Part shown: positions 1 to 10,295 of the stretch, in pieces
Layout: the number at the start of each line of letters is the position of its first letter
Numbering within the stretch: position 1 is the stretch's first letter
Origin: Plantago ovata
Taxonomy: Eukaryota > Streptophyta > Magnoliopsida > Lamiales > Plantaginaceae
Length of the DNA: 64,000 nucleotides
Direction: 5' to 3'
Assembly (NCBI GenBank): GCA_028274465.1
Contig: CM051457.1
Location: 103,291,982-103,355,981, forward strand
Translations under genes and position numbers: made by a program
Notes under the pieces: generated by a model
Seen by the model: the letters and a program-made list of their open reading frames with translations, nothing else
The model's database searches: none
What the model was told of the DNA's origin: nothing

Positions 1-820
1 CTGCACATTATTACAAATGTGTGAGCCACATGCTGTATCTAATACCCAACCATTGGAGTCAAAAGTAGTCATGTTCATTTCAATAACAAACATACCTGAG
101 CTAGAAGCCGGTGGCTTCTTAGCTTGATCTGCCCTCAGCTTAGGGCAATCTTTCTTCCAATGTCCTTTCTGCTTACAGAAAAGACATTCATCTGTGCGTA
201 CCGTTCTGCTTCTCTTGAACTTCCTTTTCTGGTTCAGACGCTTAGGCTTATCACTCGAAGTGTTAGCCTTGGATCCCGACTTTCCCTTACCCTTAGCACC
301 TTTGTTTCTCGGGTTTGGGTTAGACGGTTGCCCAACAAACATGATCGACTTTTCCTTCTTAGGAAGAGTTTGATCATATGTCTTCAGCAGATTATGAAGT
401 TCGGGCAGTGTTACATCCTTCGCATTCATCGTGTAGTTAATGATGAACTGCGAATACGAACTCGGCAATGTTTGAAGGACAAAGATCACCATGACCTTGT
501 TCTCTAGCTTAACACCGGCATCGGCAAGCTTTTCAAAGAGACCAATCATTTTGAGAACATGTTCAGACATGTTCCCTCCTTCATTGAGCTTGCATCTGTG
601 TATCTCTTTGATCAAATCAAATTCGACACTTCTAGCTGTCGTCTTAAAGAGCGACTCAAGATGCTTCAGCATCTCATACGGCAACATGCTTTCATGTTGC
701 CTCTGCAGCTCATTGCTCATTGCCGCCAGCATAATACACTGCGCGGATCTAGCATCCTCAAGATGCTTATCAGACTTTGCCTTGTTGGCTTGATTCCAAG
801 CAGCAACCTGATCGGCAGTC
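1..820 (-). mobile_element. Copia retrotransposon fragment (gag)
   Basis: This matches 62358-63178 of the Copia element at the right end of the window with only scattered differences, so it is the same family. It covers the zinc-knuckle end of gag and the middle of the capsid-like region, read on the minus strand. It runs off the left edge of the window. At 820 it stops abruptly inside gag and the next base belongs to a PPR gene. It is a fossil fragment; no LTR is visible here. Confidence 0.9.
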
Positions 821-1089
821 ACACCTCGGTTGTTCTACTGGATCTGGAAGAGAGTGAGAAAGAGAAGTTCTTGTCGCGCCATAGTGAGAAACTAGCATTG
901 GCTTATGCACTTATTAACACGAAGCAGGGAGAGACGATTAGGATCTTTAAGAATCTCCGAGTTTGTGAAGATTGTCATGCTTCATTCAAGTTGGCATCCA
1001 AGATTGTTGGGAGAGAAATAGTCGCGCGTGATAGGAACATGTTTCACTGTTTTAAAGATGGATCTTGTTCTTGCAGAGATTATTGGTAA
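821..1089 (+). pseudogene. PPR protein DYW tail, fragment
   Basis: This stretch encodes about 89 residues that match the C-terminus of the PPR-DYW gene at 43877-45085, ending in the diagnostic DYW tripeptide and a stop. The deaminase-like motifs are present: the HSE part of the HxE site, the CEDCH zinc-binding motif and the basic stretch before the end. It has no start codon or PPR repeats of its own, because the frame is joined upstream to Copia gag. Compared with the longer gene it carries a few substitutions, for example R to M in the RDRNRFH segment. It cannot make a working editing factor and is best called a duplicated gene fragment. Confidence 0.9.
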
Positions 1090-2099
1090 GCAGCAATTGA
1101 GTTTACTAGGTTCTAGTTTACTAGCAGCTACTCCATGTAGTAGTACTGTTTATGTAACCACATGAGAAATTAAAAAGAACTTTTTTGTTTTACTCTATGG
1201 AAATATAAGATGTGAGATGTTTCTCATTACTCTTTGAGAGTAGATGTGCAATATGTGGGGGAGGAAGAAGCTAACATGTTAAAGAACAGTTGGATAGTAA
1301 TTACTAATTACAACTCCCTAGTACATTTGTGTAACCTTTAGGTTGTAACTCTGAATTTCAACAGAGATTAAACCACAATTTTTACAAAGTTAAATCGCAA
1401 CGAACTACCGTCATAATCAAAAAATTTTGTCGTGTGGAATTTGGAACTGGATCGAGAGGATGAAAGGTCTTGTATCACTTACCTACTTACCTATTACGAT
1501 TGGCGCACACTCCATTGACGGTTCTACGGTTCATGAACTACAGGTTCATCCTCGGTTCATCAGGCAGGCATGAACCGTCTCATTTTAAGACTCTGCTTAG
1601 TCATATAAGATTCAGGTAGTAGTGTATGTTCCCATGAATGGGGAAAAAGAACTAGCTTCTGAAAATTGCAGACCTGGGTAAATGTTTTGCCATTTTTTGA
1701 ATTTCAAGGGCAGCTTATATGAATATGATGGAGTGACTTCCATGTTTTCTAACAACATGTTGGAATCCAAGTTGTGACATGCTGATAATTACAACCATTG
1801 TCATGTGGTAAATCTCAAAGCATGTAATCAATCATTGGGAAACATGTCGAGCTTATATATTAAAATAGTGTTGTGGGAGGAATAGGAAACTTGAAAATGG
1901 AGATAAAATATTGACATAAGCATTGAGGAATTATAATTCATAGACATTTATTGGGGAATCTGTTGATATGGGGAAAATCTTTATTTGTTGAAGAAAAGAG
2001 GCCATTGTGCTATCTAATTAGACTAGAGCTTTGAGTGTAAAATACTAGATGTGTGTAAGAGTGCTTGTCTTCGGTGTATTTAATTAGAAATCCAATTGT
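1090..2099. other. 3' flank of the PPR tail, no gene seen
   Basis: This is ordinary AT-rich sequence downstream of the DYW stop, duplicated at 45086-46125. The first 100 bases probably served as the 3' UTR of the PPR gene. No open frame, RNA gene or clear transposon end was recognised. Confidence 0.6.
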
Positions 2100-2684
2100 T
2101 ATATATCATAGGAAATCCAAGTTGCAGGGCAGAATTCGGAGATAGCTGGGCGGTGGCGGACTCCGGATGTTGGAAAGGTGAAGCTTAACACAGATGCATC
2201 CATCAAGCCGGATAAAGGAGCAAATCTGGGGTGCGTAATTCGGGATGCTACAGGCGCTGTTTGTGTTTGGAATGGGCTTGTGGTTCCTGTCATACAGAAT
2301 ACGAAAGTAGCGGAAGTGCTGGCTTTGCGGGCAGGTATGCTGATGGTCTTACAGTCGGGGTTTCCATGCGTGCAATCTGAAGTAGATTGTAGCTCTATTG
2401 TTAATAAGCTACATACTGCACAGTACTCTTCGTTCTCTCCTATTGGTGGTATGTTGGATGGTATTACAAGCTAGCATCGGAGTTTCGTTCAATTACTTTT
2501 TCTTTTATCCCTAGAAATTGTAAATAATATTGCACACTTGTTAGCTTATAATGCTAGGATGGATGAGCATGGTCTAGAATCATTGCCATTTGAGAACCCA
2601 GATTTGTAATCTTGTTTTTGTAATCTTGTTTTGTTGATTTCATTAATATGATCTTTATTCTAAAAAAAAAAAAAAAAAAAAAAA
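2100..2684 (+). mobile_element. LINE 3' end (plant RNase H domain) with poly-A
   Basis: Around 2160-2474 the translation shows a plant-type RNase H-like domain: KLNTDASI with the first acidic residue, GCVIRDATG, an AE-x-LALRAG segment and an SEVDC strand. This is the domain found at the 3' end of plant L1-type LINEs and in related host proteins. The frame opens without an ATG. A 3' tail follows and ends in 23 A residues at 2662-2684, the usual mark of a retroposed 3' end. The 5' part (endonuclease, reverse transcriptase) is absent. The copy at 46126-46700 carries an internal stop and a decayed A tail. A host RNase H-like pseudogene is the alternative. Confidence 0.65.
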
Positions 2685-3384
2685 TTAAAAATGTGAACCT
2701 TAATTGTAGAATCTGCGTTAGACCACCACCCAAAACGGCACCGTTTAATTAAAGCACGGAGGGGTATTTGTGGAAAAACAAACATTCAACCATTAGTTTT
2801 AGTTAAACCAAACAAGGAAAAAGAAATGTGGTTCGAACCAGATTTCCTACTTCCATTTAAGGAACCAAACAAGGAAATGTCCAACATTTCCTACTCCTTT
2901 TCTTACTTCTCAAGTTGAACCAAATTTCCTAGGAAATCATCCATTTCCTTTTCCTACTTAGAACCAAACGGGCCCCCACATATAGATGCCCGTTCGAATT
3001 AAATGAGTGTCTTTTCATTCGTGCTTGTTCGATACACCACTTGGCTATTATAAATAATCCCTTACAGGATTGCAGAAACACACAACAATTTGCAATCTCT
3101 CCTTCTTCTCTATATCTCCAGAAAAGCAAAGCTTCTCATATTGAAGTAGTCCACCAGAGTTCGTATATTCCAGTACTTGTTATACGATCTCACTTGCACT
3201 TCTATCTTGGGAGACTATTGGCCGGATTCTGTAAGTACCAAGTGTATGACGAATAAGGTCTTAAGGACAGAGTGCTACGCTCGGCTCTGCAGTTTTTTTT
3301 TTTTTTTTTTTTTTTTTTTGTCTATTTTTCGGGTTCTCATATTGATATTGTTCTGCATACACTATCCAATAGATCGACAATAAA
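2685..3384. other. Non-coding stretch with MITE-like and promoter-like signals
   Basis: At 2800-2975 several short motifs resembling GAACCAAAC recur and the stretch ends in AACGGGCCC, which resembles common plant MITE termini; no clear partner end was found. A TATA-like TATAAATAA at 3048 is followed by pyrimidine-rich leader-like sequence and a GTAAGT donor-like site near 3230. A poly-T run of about 28 lies at 3292-3319 (only about 9 T in copy 2). No coding frame follows the promoter-like part. The equivalent in copy 2 is 46700-47335. Confidence 0.4.
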
Positions 3385-3730
3385 CATATATTATTAGTTA
3401 TCACCCAAGATAAATCTAAACTGACACATCGAAACTAACTATAATAATTATATCATCATCGCACTTTATATTTAACAAAAATTAACTAAAAATAATCTAA
3501 ACATAAACATATATAATTAAATTAACAAATTAACATGATTAACATTATTAATTACAATTAACATACAAACTAAAACAATTAAACAATCATAATTAAGCAC
3601 AACATATATAATTTTAGTTATCACCCAACATAAGCCTAAACCGTTCACTCAAAATAATCTAAAAATAAACATAAATAATTAAATTAACTAATTAACATTA
3701 TTAATCTACTAAGTAACAAAATTATACTAA
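3385..3730. repeat. G-poor AT-rich tandem repeat (about 220 bp x 2)
   Basis: The top strand is almost free of G. A unit containing GTTATCACCCAA, TAATCTAAA, AAATTAA and ATTAACATTATTAAT appears near 3400 and again near 3615, so the stretch is a diverged tandem duplication. Copy 2 has the same arrangement at 47390-47722. No function was recognised. Confidence 0.55.
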
Positions 3731-3770
3731 ACTAGAAATTACGTCACATGCGACACGCTACGCACGTGTG
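3731..3770 (-). mobile_element. Helitron 3' terminus
   Basis: Read on the minus strand, the sequence has a short GC-rich hairpin (stem CGTGT/ACACG around GCGTAG), then about 16 bases, then CTAGT followed by a host T. That is the layout of a plant Helitron 3' end (hairpin, then CTRRT, inserted between A and T). In copy 2 (47723-47765) the stem is one pair longer, ACACGC with GCGTGT. The element should extend to the right on the plus strand; its 5' end was not found. Confidence 0.5.
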
Positions 3771-4084
3771 AAGCGCTTTCCTTGTATAACATTATTCAAA
3801 AGAATACATATTCATTAAGTTGTTGAAAGTTCATTTATTGAGCTGCAAATTTATACATATATTAAGCGCAAATCTTACATTCAGGAATTTTCGGGTTCAA
3901 ATGTTATCTCACATTAAAAATATTATTTTTTTACTCTTACATTACAACTTTGTTACCAACTTTATTTAATTTTATTTTAACTAAAAAGTTAAGCTACCGG
4001 TCTAACTTTTCTATTTCTTTCTTTACTTTAATTTTGGGAAAATTACATATAGGTGCTCAAAACAATAAAACATAACAATTAAGG
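3771..4084. other. AT-rich non-coding sequence
   Basis: If the Helitron call is right, this is Helitron interior. It has no open frame and no recognisable motif. Confidence 0.4.
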
Positions 4085-4275
4085 ACAACTCTCTAATAAT
4101 ATATCAACTAAGTCTCACTCTCCAACATCATTACATAATGTCCATTCTATTTTGCTAATAGTATATCAACTAAATCCATCTGTCTAACATCATTACATAT
4201 TAGTCCATTCTATTTTCTAACAATCTATCAACTAAATCCAACCCTTTAACATTATTCCATATTAGACCATTATAT
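4085..4275. repeat. Tandem repeat, about 62 bp x 3
   Basis: Three diverged units each carry TATCAACTAA, then a CATCATTACATA-like stretch, then CCATTCTATTTT. The same array lies at about 48005-48205 in copy 2, where it happens to form a repetitive open frame of no likely meaning. Confidence 0.75.
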
Positions 4276-4285
4276 TTTTATGACG

Positions 4286-4665
4286 AAAATTAATTTCCGA
4301 AAAAAAAGTTAGTTTCACGACTTAGTTTCAGAAAAAAGTTGGTTTCACAAAAAAAGTTAGTTTCACGACTTAGTTTCAGAAAAAAGTTGGTTTCACAAAA
4401 AAGTTAGTTTCACGACTTAATTTCAGAAAAAAGTTGGTTTCACAAAAAAAGTTAGTTTCACGACTTAGTTAACTTAGTTTCAGAAAAAAGTCGGTTTCAC
4501 AAAAACAAATTTAGTTTCACGACTTAGTTTCGGAAAAAAGTTGGTTTCACGATTTAGTTTCAGAAAAAGTTGGTTTCACAAACAAAGTTAGTTTTACGAC
4601 TTAATTTCCGAAAAACTTTAGTTTCACAAAGTTGGTTTTACAACTTAATTTTAGAAAAAAGTTGA
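4286..4665. repeat. Minisatellite, about 48 bp unit
   Basis: The unit alternates GTTAGTTTCACGACTTAG and GTTGGTTTCAC modules separated by runs of A, with six to eight imperfect units. The array at 48215-48585 in copy 2 has different unit order and substitutions, so it has continued to change since the block was duplicated. Confidence 0.85.
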
Positions 4666-4792
4666 TTTCACCTTATTTATTTAATAAATACTTCGTCCGT
4701 TTCATTACAAAGTTTCTAATGGGATTATTCATCAATACGCTCCATTTAATTTCATTACAATGTTCTAACTCGGAGATTCTTAAAGATCCTAA

Positions 4793-5272
4793 TCCTCTCT
4801 CCCTTCAGAATAAACCGTTGAGCAAGACTGTAAATCAAAGCAACTAAAATGTATAAAGTTTTTTTTATTCAAATTTAATGTTAGAGATTTTGCAAAAGTA
4901 GTATATCGAATGCGACTGTTATTCTATTTTCTTTCAACTTGATTGATATAGAGTTTGGCAGTATAGATTCATTAAATGGGATTGTTATTGTAAATTATTG
5001 TGAAATAGACTTTATAACACATTTAGTATAAATTATTTCGTAATATACCGGCTGAGTACGATTCTAAATCAAAAGCTAATAAAACATATAACATCACTTG
5101 GTTCATTTTTATACGGAGTTAAAAAACGCAAAGGGGAAAAGAAAAGCAAAGGCCGGCAAAATAAAACGGAGCCTTGGAGAAATCGACACATCTCTCAAGC
5201 CATACACGTTCTGCATATTCTAGAGTTGTTAGGTTCGAATTTTGTATCAAGTTTTCCTCTAGGTTTTACTCA
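4793..5272. repeat. Dispersed repeat segment, first occurrence
   Basis: This segment begins CAGAATAAACCGTTGAGCAA and is repeated, with small indels, at 9293-9433 plus 23763-24047 (where the Tat element splits it) and in copy 2 at 48713-49190 and 53243-53379. It identifies the pre-insertion sequence around the Tat element. It has no coding capacity. Confidence 0.85.
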
Positions 5273-6900
5273 GGTTGATTATGCTAGAATAGGTTACAAA
5301 AGGTTTTTGTAATAGTTACTTCATCCTTTACAGTTTGAGATTTCGTAAGAAAGATCAAACGTAGGATTTGTGTCTTTTAGTTATAAAAGATTTTGACTTG
5401 AGGCTCCGTGGGATATTGTTTAACAAATACCCACGAGAAAGAAACCTTCCGTGTTCTTTACTTTTCCGTTGTGCATTAGTTTTTGATTTACAGAGTTCTT
5501 GAGTCAGTGTTGTCTGCATTATTGTGACAACATTGATCTCAACATTGAGCTCGACAGTTGGTGTGTTTTATGTGTTGCAGGTACCAGATTGTGATTCTCA
5601 CGGTCTTTCACATTTCTATCAAATTAGTGATACATGGAAAACTTCATACAAATTAGTGTCTATATATATTTAGACTAATTTAACCTTACCTAATTAGAGA
5701 AACTCAATTAATTTGTAAGACTAAATTCCCAATTCTTAGTAAATTAGTTACCATGATAATCTTTTACATGCATCTGAATATTTAAATTTAGGACCCTTAA
5801 ATTTATCTAATATTAGCCAATCTAATTGCTTTCCTTTCTTATTATCCGTTTTTATTAAATTTAATTTTGACAAAACTACATCTACCACCCCTACTAAACA
5901 CTCACTTTTCATCCTAATCCATCTTTCCCAAACAATTACATTCTAACCCAAGGGTTGACTAACTTATAAACCCAATCTCAATTTCTTGTAAACAAACATG
6001 CCCTTAACCCCTTTCCTTGGTATTTTCTCTTTTTTCTTTTTCTGTTTTCATTTTTCCTTTTTCTTCGAAGACGGTGATTATGTAGTAGGCGGCCATGGAG
6101 AATTGAAGAGGAGGAAAGAGAGAGAATGAAAGAAAAGGAAAGAAAGAGAAAAGCTCCAATCGGAGTTACAACAAGCTCCGATCGGATGGAGCTATTGTTC
6201 ATCTCCTTCCCTTTTTCTTTTTTTTTTTCATTCATTATTTATTTATTTACTATTATTATTATTATTAATAACAAAATTAAATAAAAGGAAAAAACAAAAA
6301 CATAAAATAATTTGGGACTCATTTTCGAAAATCCCAGATTTTGAGTTTCTTGAAATCCCTAAATTCTAGAAGCATCAATGGATTTGGGTTTATACAAGCA
6401 TCTCACTCGAACACAAGCATCTGTATCAATCAAGCATCTGTTACGAGCAGGTATCTATGTTGAGTTGTTGACTGAAGCTTGATAAAACACCGCAATTGCG
6501 GCACGGTTTGTGCTAATGTCGATGCATGCATCTCTTTCTTTCTTTCTTTTTTCTGGTACGAATTCTATTATTTTTTCCTGTCAGGAATTTTAATTTTCGG
6601 CAAGCACTTAATAAAAGTGAGAAATAAATTGAGTGATAAGCATCTAGCAGTGTTGAAACTATCGCCAATCTGGCTTATTATTATCATTATTAACAGTGTG
6701 AGTGAGGGGCAAATGGATTTGAAGAAAGTGATGAAGTATGGGGTGATATATATTACAAAGGTAATTTGTTGTGTTGGCTAAAAGACAAGAAACACTTCAA
6801 TTTTGGTGCTTTCATTTCTCGCCCAGACTGTGGTGATATTAAGTGGATTTTTGGAATAAATGATGGGATCAAGTATCTTGATTTAGGTGTGTTCAAACCA
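5273..6900. other. Non-coding stretch with MULE-like ends and purine tracts
   Basis: Near 5869-5905 the motif ACATCTACCACCCCTACTAA resembles the terminal inverted repeat of the Mutator-like MITE at 20105-20786, and the GCTCC-ATCGGAG palindromic motif at 6143-6190 is shared with that family. Purine-rich runs and a (TTA)n run lie at 6110-6270. Small open frames at 6479-6963 (one reading KDKKHFNFGAFISRP) are not recognisable and drift between the two copies. Copy 2 equivalents lie at 49190-51198. Confidence 0.4.
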
Positions 6901-6901
6901 A

Positions 6902-7601
6902 CGGATTTTTTCGATTTCGATTTACTATACCAAAATGTGTATCATTTCCTGTACCATTACTAAAATAGGAAATGATTGACCAACATTATATATATGAATT
7001 CCTCGAATCGTTCATTCTCCTTGTCATTATTAATTATATGTGACAACTTTATGATTTCTGAATTATGATTTAGAATTTCATATTACTATTGAACCTACAT
7101 AACATTAAATTGGAATTTGATTTGGTAATTTTGAATTTAAAGAAGCAATTAAATACAAAAGAACAAAAATCCACATAGAAAATTAATGTATTAATTTTAT
7201 CAGACTAATTATATATGGCTTACTCCTTTATCTTTCTCATCATGCCCAGAAAAAAGCAACTAAAAAATGACTCATACGGAAGGATTATAATTATAATTAT
7301 TTAATCCCATAAGAAATGTTGTTTAATAGAAATATAAGTAACACCAATAATACTTACCTGCATCGTCAAATTTAATATTAATGACTTTATATTATGTAGG
7401 ATCAATAGTCCGAATTTCTAAATCATAATTCTCACCTAAATTATTAAATAGTGTTTATGTTTATGTTGATAATTAACGACAAAGAGAATGAACAATTTGA
7501 GGGATTCATATATATAATTTGTTTGTCAATCTTTTCCTATTTTTAGTAATGGTATACGAAATGGTATACATTTTGGTACAGTAAACCCGGACCGGGATTT
7601 T
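6902..7601. mobile_element. Foldback / MITE-like element
   Basis: The left arm 6902-7035 and the right arm 7471-7601 are imperfect inverted complements; shared pieces include TTTACT-TACCAAAATG, TACCATTACTAAAA and TTCATTCTC. The interior is AT-rich and non-coding. In copy 2 the element (51199-51540) has lost most of its interior, leaving the arms nearly adjacent. Superfamily is unknown; no secure target duplication was found. Confidence 0.7.
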
Positions 7602-8372
7602 TGTTCAAAGGAACTGAATTTATTAATGATGTTTGGCATTTTAGTGTGTGGTTGACTGATTAAGAGAAACGTGGTAAGTTGGAGAAAATATAGGAATTTT
7701 AGTTTGATAAATTAATACTAAAATTAACACAATCATCAAATTGATAGAAAGTTATTTGTACGAAAGATTTTAGGTCGCACCAATTTGATAGAAACTCTCA
7801 AAATTATCACCAATTTGTAACTTTTATATTCCTTGTTTTAATTAGTTTGGAGACCCGATTAATAAACTAGAGTTGTGACAAAAAACCTCATATATATTTG
7901 AGTAATAAAGGATTTACGATCGAAGGGATACGAGTTGCGTTAATTAAAAAAAGTTGCGCCATGAGTGAATCGAAATGTTGACGTGGCAGTATTTGACGAC
8001 GTTAAAATATAGTTTGATGGTTGAAGATGCTCTTTTCTCATTCCATTTTGCATTTATAATTGCATCATACATTCATATTGTTTAAAATATATTCTATAAC
8101 ATAATGTCTTTTTTATTTTTGAAATGGCAAATATTACAACTACCACTACACTATTTTTATACAACTGTTCCACACCACCTTATACCTCCACACCTAAACC
8201 ACCTTAGGTCTTTGGCATCTACATTCACAATGTCCAACACTCTAATTCGAAAATGTAATGATTAAAAGATGACCACTCATTTAAATCTCTTCCAAAATGC
8301 ACGGTTATCCACTAAATCTATAACTAATATTAACCATACTTTACCAAACCACAAGATTTTGATGCAAAAATA
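7602..8372. other. Upstream region of the cystatin gene
   Basis: AT-rich non-coding sequence, duplicated at 51541-52316. It includes a conserved GTTGACGTGGCAG stretch (W-box-like TTGAC core and ACGT core) near 7976-7990. The last few hundred bases probably hold the promoter. No other gene was seen. Confidence 0.45.
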
Positions 8373-8375
8373 CCA

Positions 8376-8384
8376 CTATAAATA
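8376..8384 (+). promoter_or_regulatory. TATA box of cystatin gene, copy 1
   Basis: CTATAAATA sits about 110 bases before the start codon and is followed by an A-rich leader without an upstream ATG in good context. The same box is at 52320-52328 before the second cystatin. Confidence 0.65.
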
Positions 8385-8493
8385 TAACAACATACAAAAA
8401 CATATATTCACAGCCAAAAGTAAAAAAAATAAGAAGGAAAAAAAATAAAAAACTCAGCTTGCATCTTGTGCAAAAAATAATATAGACTAAGAA

Positions 8494-8832
8494 ATGGCCA
8501 TCATCAAGATACTCTCTTTCTTTTTCATTTTCACATTATTATTTGTCTCCTCTAATGCTACATGCGAGTTGACCGTATTTGACGTCAAGGACCCTAAGGT
8601 GATAAAAGTAGCTAAGTTTGCAGTGGATGAGCACAACAAACAATCTAAACCCACATTGGTTTTCGACCGTGTGTTCCATGCAACCGGTATCAAAGTGTCT
8701 ACTAGGACTCCATCTTACGCCCTTGTTATCTTGGCCCACCATGATGGTGCAAAATCAGGCTATTATGATGTTCTTGTAACGATTGGCAAGGATGAAAAGG
8801 CATCTATTGTCGTTGAGGAAAAAAAAATCTAA
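8494..8832 (+). CDS. Divergent secreted phytocystatin, copy 1
   Basis: This 112-residue protein has a hydrophobic N-terminal segment (residues 4-20) ending near SSNATC, which looks like a secretion signal. Residues 39-48, VAKFAVDEHN, fit the plant cystatin helix signature. Cystatins are small competitive inhibitors of papain-type cysteine proteases, used in protein turnover and defence. However, the first inhibitory loop (QxVxG) expected around residues 60-68 is not seen; the stretch reads VFHATGIKV. The second loop tryptophan (PW) is replaced by an IGKDEKA segment. The protein may therefore be a weak or altered inhibitor. The start is supported by an AAGAAATGGC context and an upstream TATA box. 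It has no introns, which is unusual but not unknown for plant cystatins. Its duplicate at 52440 differs only at A2T, V31A and A63S. Confidence 0.8.
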   Translation: MAIIKILSFFFIFTLLFVSSNATCELTVFDVKDPKVIKVAKFAVDEHNKQSKPTLVFDRVFHATGIKVSTRTPSYALVILAHHDGAKSGYYDVLVTIGKDEKASIVVEEKKI

Positions 8833-9292
8833 TCGCACCCAACAAAGGATGGGGGATCAGATTAATACGACCACAAATCTCTTTTTGTCATTGTGTTTTT
8901 CCAATTTTTATCTTTAGTTATCACATTTGAAATAACATATATTAGTCATGTATTAAATTATTAGGAAATAACCCTTCGAATTTCGATGGGAAATGTTAGA
9001 GACGTAAATAATTAAATAAAATTACTTAAAATGTATACTAATATTCTCTTTCAATTTGTTGTCAGAGAGTTTATAGAATAAACCCATCGAATGTATTGTT
9101 ATTTTATTGTAAATAATTGTGGAATAAACCTCTCAACAAATTTATTGTTCTAAATTATTTTGAAATAAACTTGTTAAGGACGACCGTAAATAAAAACGAA
9201 TTATAATGTTATTTTATTTGCTTGTTGCAGTATAGTCGTATTAAATGTGATTGTTATTCCATACTCTCAATTTTATTGATAAACTTTATTGT
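8833..9292. other. 3' flank of cystatin gene, AT-rich
   Basis: Contains the probable 3' UTR, then AT-rich sequence with repeated AATAAAC-type words. No gene seen. The duplicate is 52779-53242. Confidence 0.5.
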
Positions 9293-9433
9293 TTCAGAAT
9301 AAACCGTTGAGCAAGACTGTAAATCAAAGCAACTAAACTATATAAAGTTTTTTTATTAAAATTTAATGTTAGAGATTTTGCAAAAGTAGTATATCGAATG
9401 CGATTGTTATTCTATTTTATTTCAACTTGATTG
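9293..9433. repeat. Dispersed repeat segment, left of Tat insertion
   Basis: Matches 4793-4935. It ends in GATTG (9429-9433), one half of the 5-bp target duplication, and continues at 23763 on the other side of the Tat element. Confidence 0.9.
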
Positions 9434-10279
9434 TGTTGAAGGGTAATTCGTACTTCTTCCTAAGTTCGCAATAGATCGTCATAGTTTACTATTTTAGGTC
9501 TCCTTCATTTAGTCTTCCTCTTAAGATCATAGGAATCCTTCATGTAGCTTCCTCGTACCTCAAAGAGACTGTGTGGGGGGGGGGGGGGTTAGTACCTCGT
9601 GCCCGGTTTGTCGAGGATCAAACCGGAGGGACGACTTTACGTGTAGGGAGTTGAAGGGCTTCCCTAGTAACAGTAATAAATGAAGTAGGTGAGTGGTGGG
9701 TGAGAACTTTAAATGCTTACCCAGCGAATACTGAATGAGTCCCCTTTATATACTTGTAGTATTTTATTGTCACTTTATGTAGGATCGTGACAAGTGTCCG
9801 GCCGAGATTGAAGCCTCCTTTGGCCCAAGCCCATTAAGGAGGTCCATGGGCTTTGGCCCAAATATCTTGACTAGGGTTTGGAGGGTATTATTGACTTTTT
9901 GGGTCCCATGGAGTATTCTGGAAGACGGGTCCCACAGGGAGCGACCATGGGTGGTTGCCCTTGGTCCTCGTGCCTTCCTCTTACGTCTGTGGTCCGAGTA
10001 GTGTTCTGCCTAGTCTCTTTTGGAGGGCGTCACCTTGACGTAAGGTTCTCCTCGCGCCCTAGAGATGCTCCTCGAGCCCAACAGTTGCATTGTCCTTGTA
10101 GTGAGCTTATTTTGAGGTTTGACCTCTTAGTGAGGGTCGGACCGTATGTTGGTCGAGCCACACCTAAGTGACATACTTGGGTGTGGTCGCGCCCTTTGAG
10201 GGACGGCCCTTGATGCTTTGTCGCGCTCTTAGACCGCTCCAGTTCGTACACGCGGTCTGGACATATTTTAACACCAACA
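9434..10279 (-). repeat. Tat 3' LTR
   Basis: Begins TGTTGAAGGG and ends AACACCAACA on the plus strand, as does 22909-23762. It contains a run of about 13 G near 9577-9589. The internal side carries a polypurine tract. Confidence 0.95.
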
Positions 10280-10295
10280 TATGTCCCCCTAGTTT
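10280..10295 (-). other. Polypurine tract of Tat element
   Basis: On the minus strand the tract reads ACTAGGGGGACATA directly before the LTR start, the usual position of the plus-strand primer. It is present in copy 2 at 54223. Confidence 0.75.

Noticed and set aside
3041-3256. Promoter and first-exon-like signals (TATA, leader, GTAAGT)
   Set aside because: No coding frame or second exon follows; more likely a remnant of an LTR or gene 5' end.
4286-4665. Regular repeats that could be taken for a CRISPR array
   Set aside because: The repeats adjoin without unique spacers, the unit is A-rich, and the DNA is from a plant nucleus.
5978-6235. Lys/Arg-rich and Ser/Leu-rich frames near the purine tract
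   Set aside because: Low-complexity purine or pyrimidine runs generate them; not kept intact in copy 2.
6479-6963. Small open frames reading KDKKHFNFGAFISRP and a hydrophobic stretch
   Set aside because: No family recognised, part of the frame runs into the foldback arm, and residues drift between the two block copies without obvious constraint.
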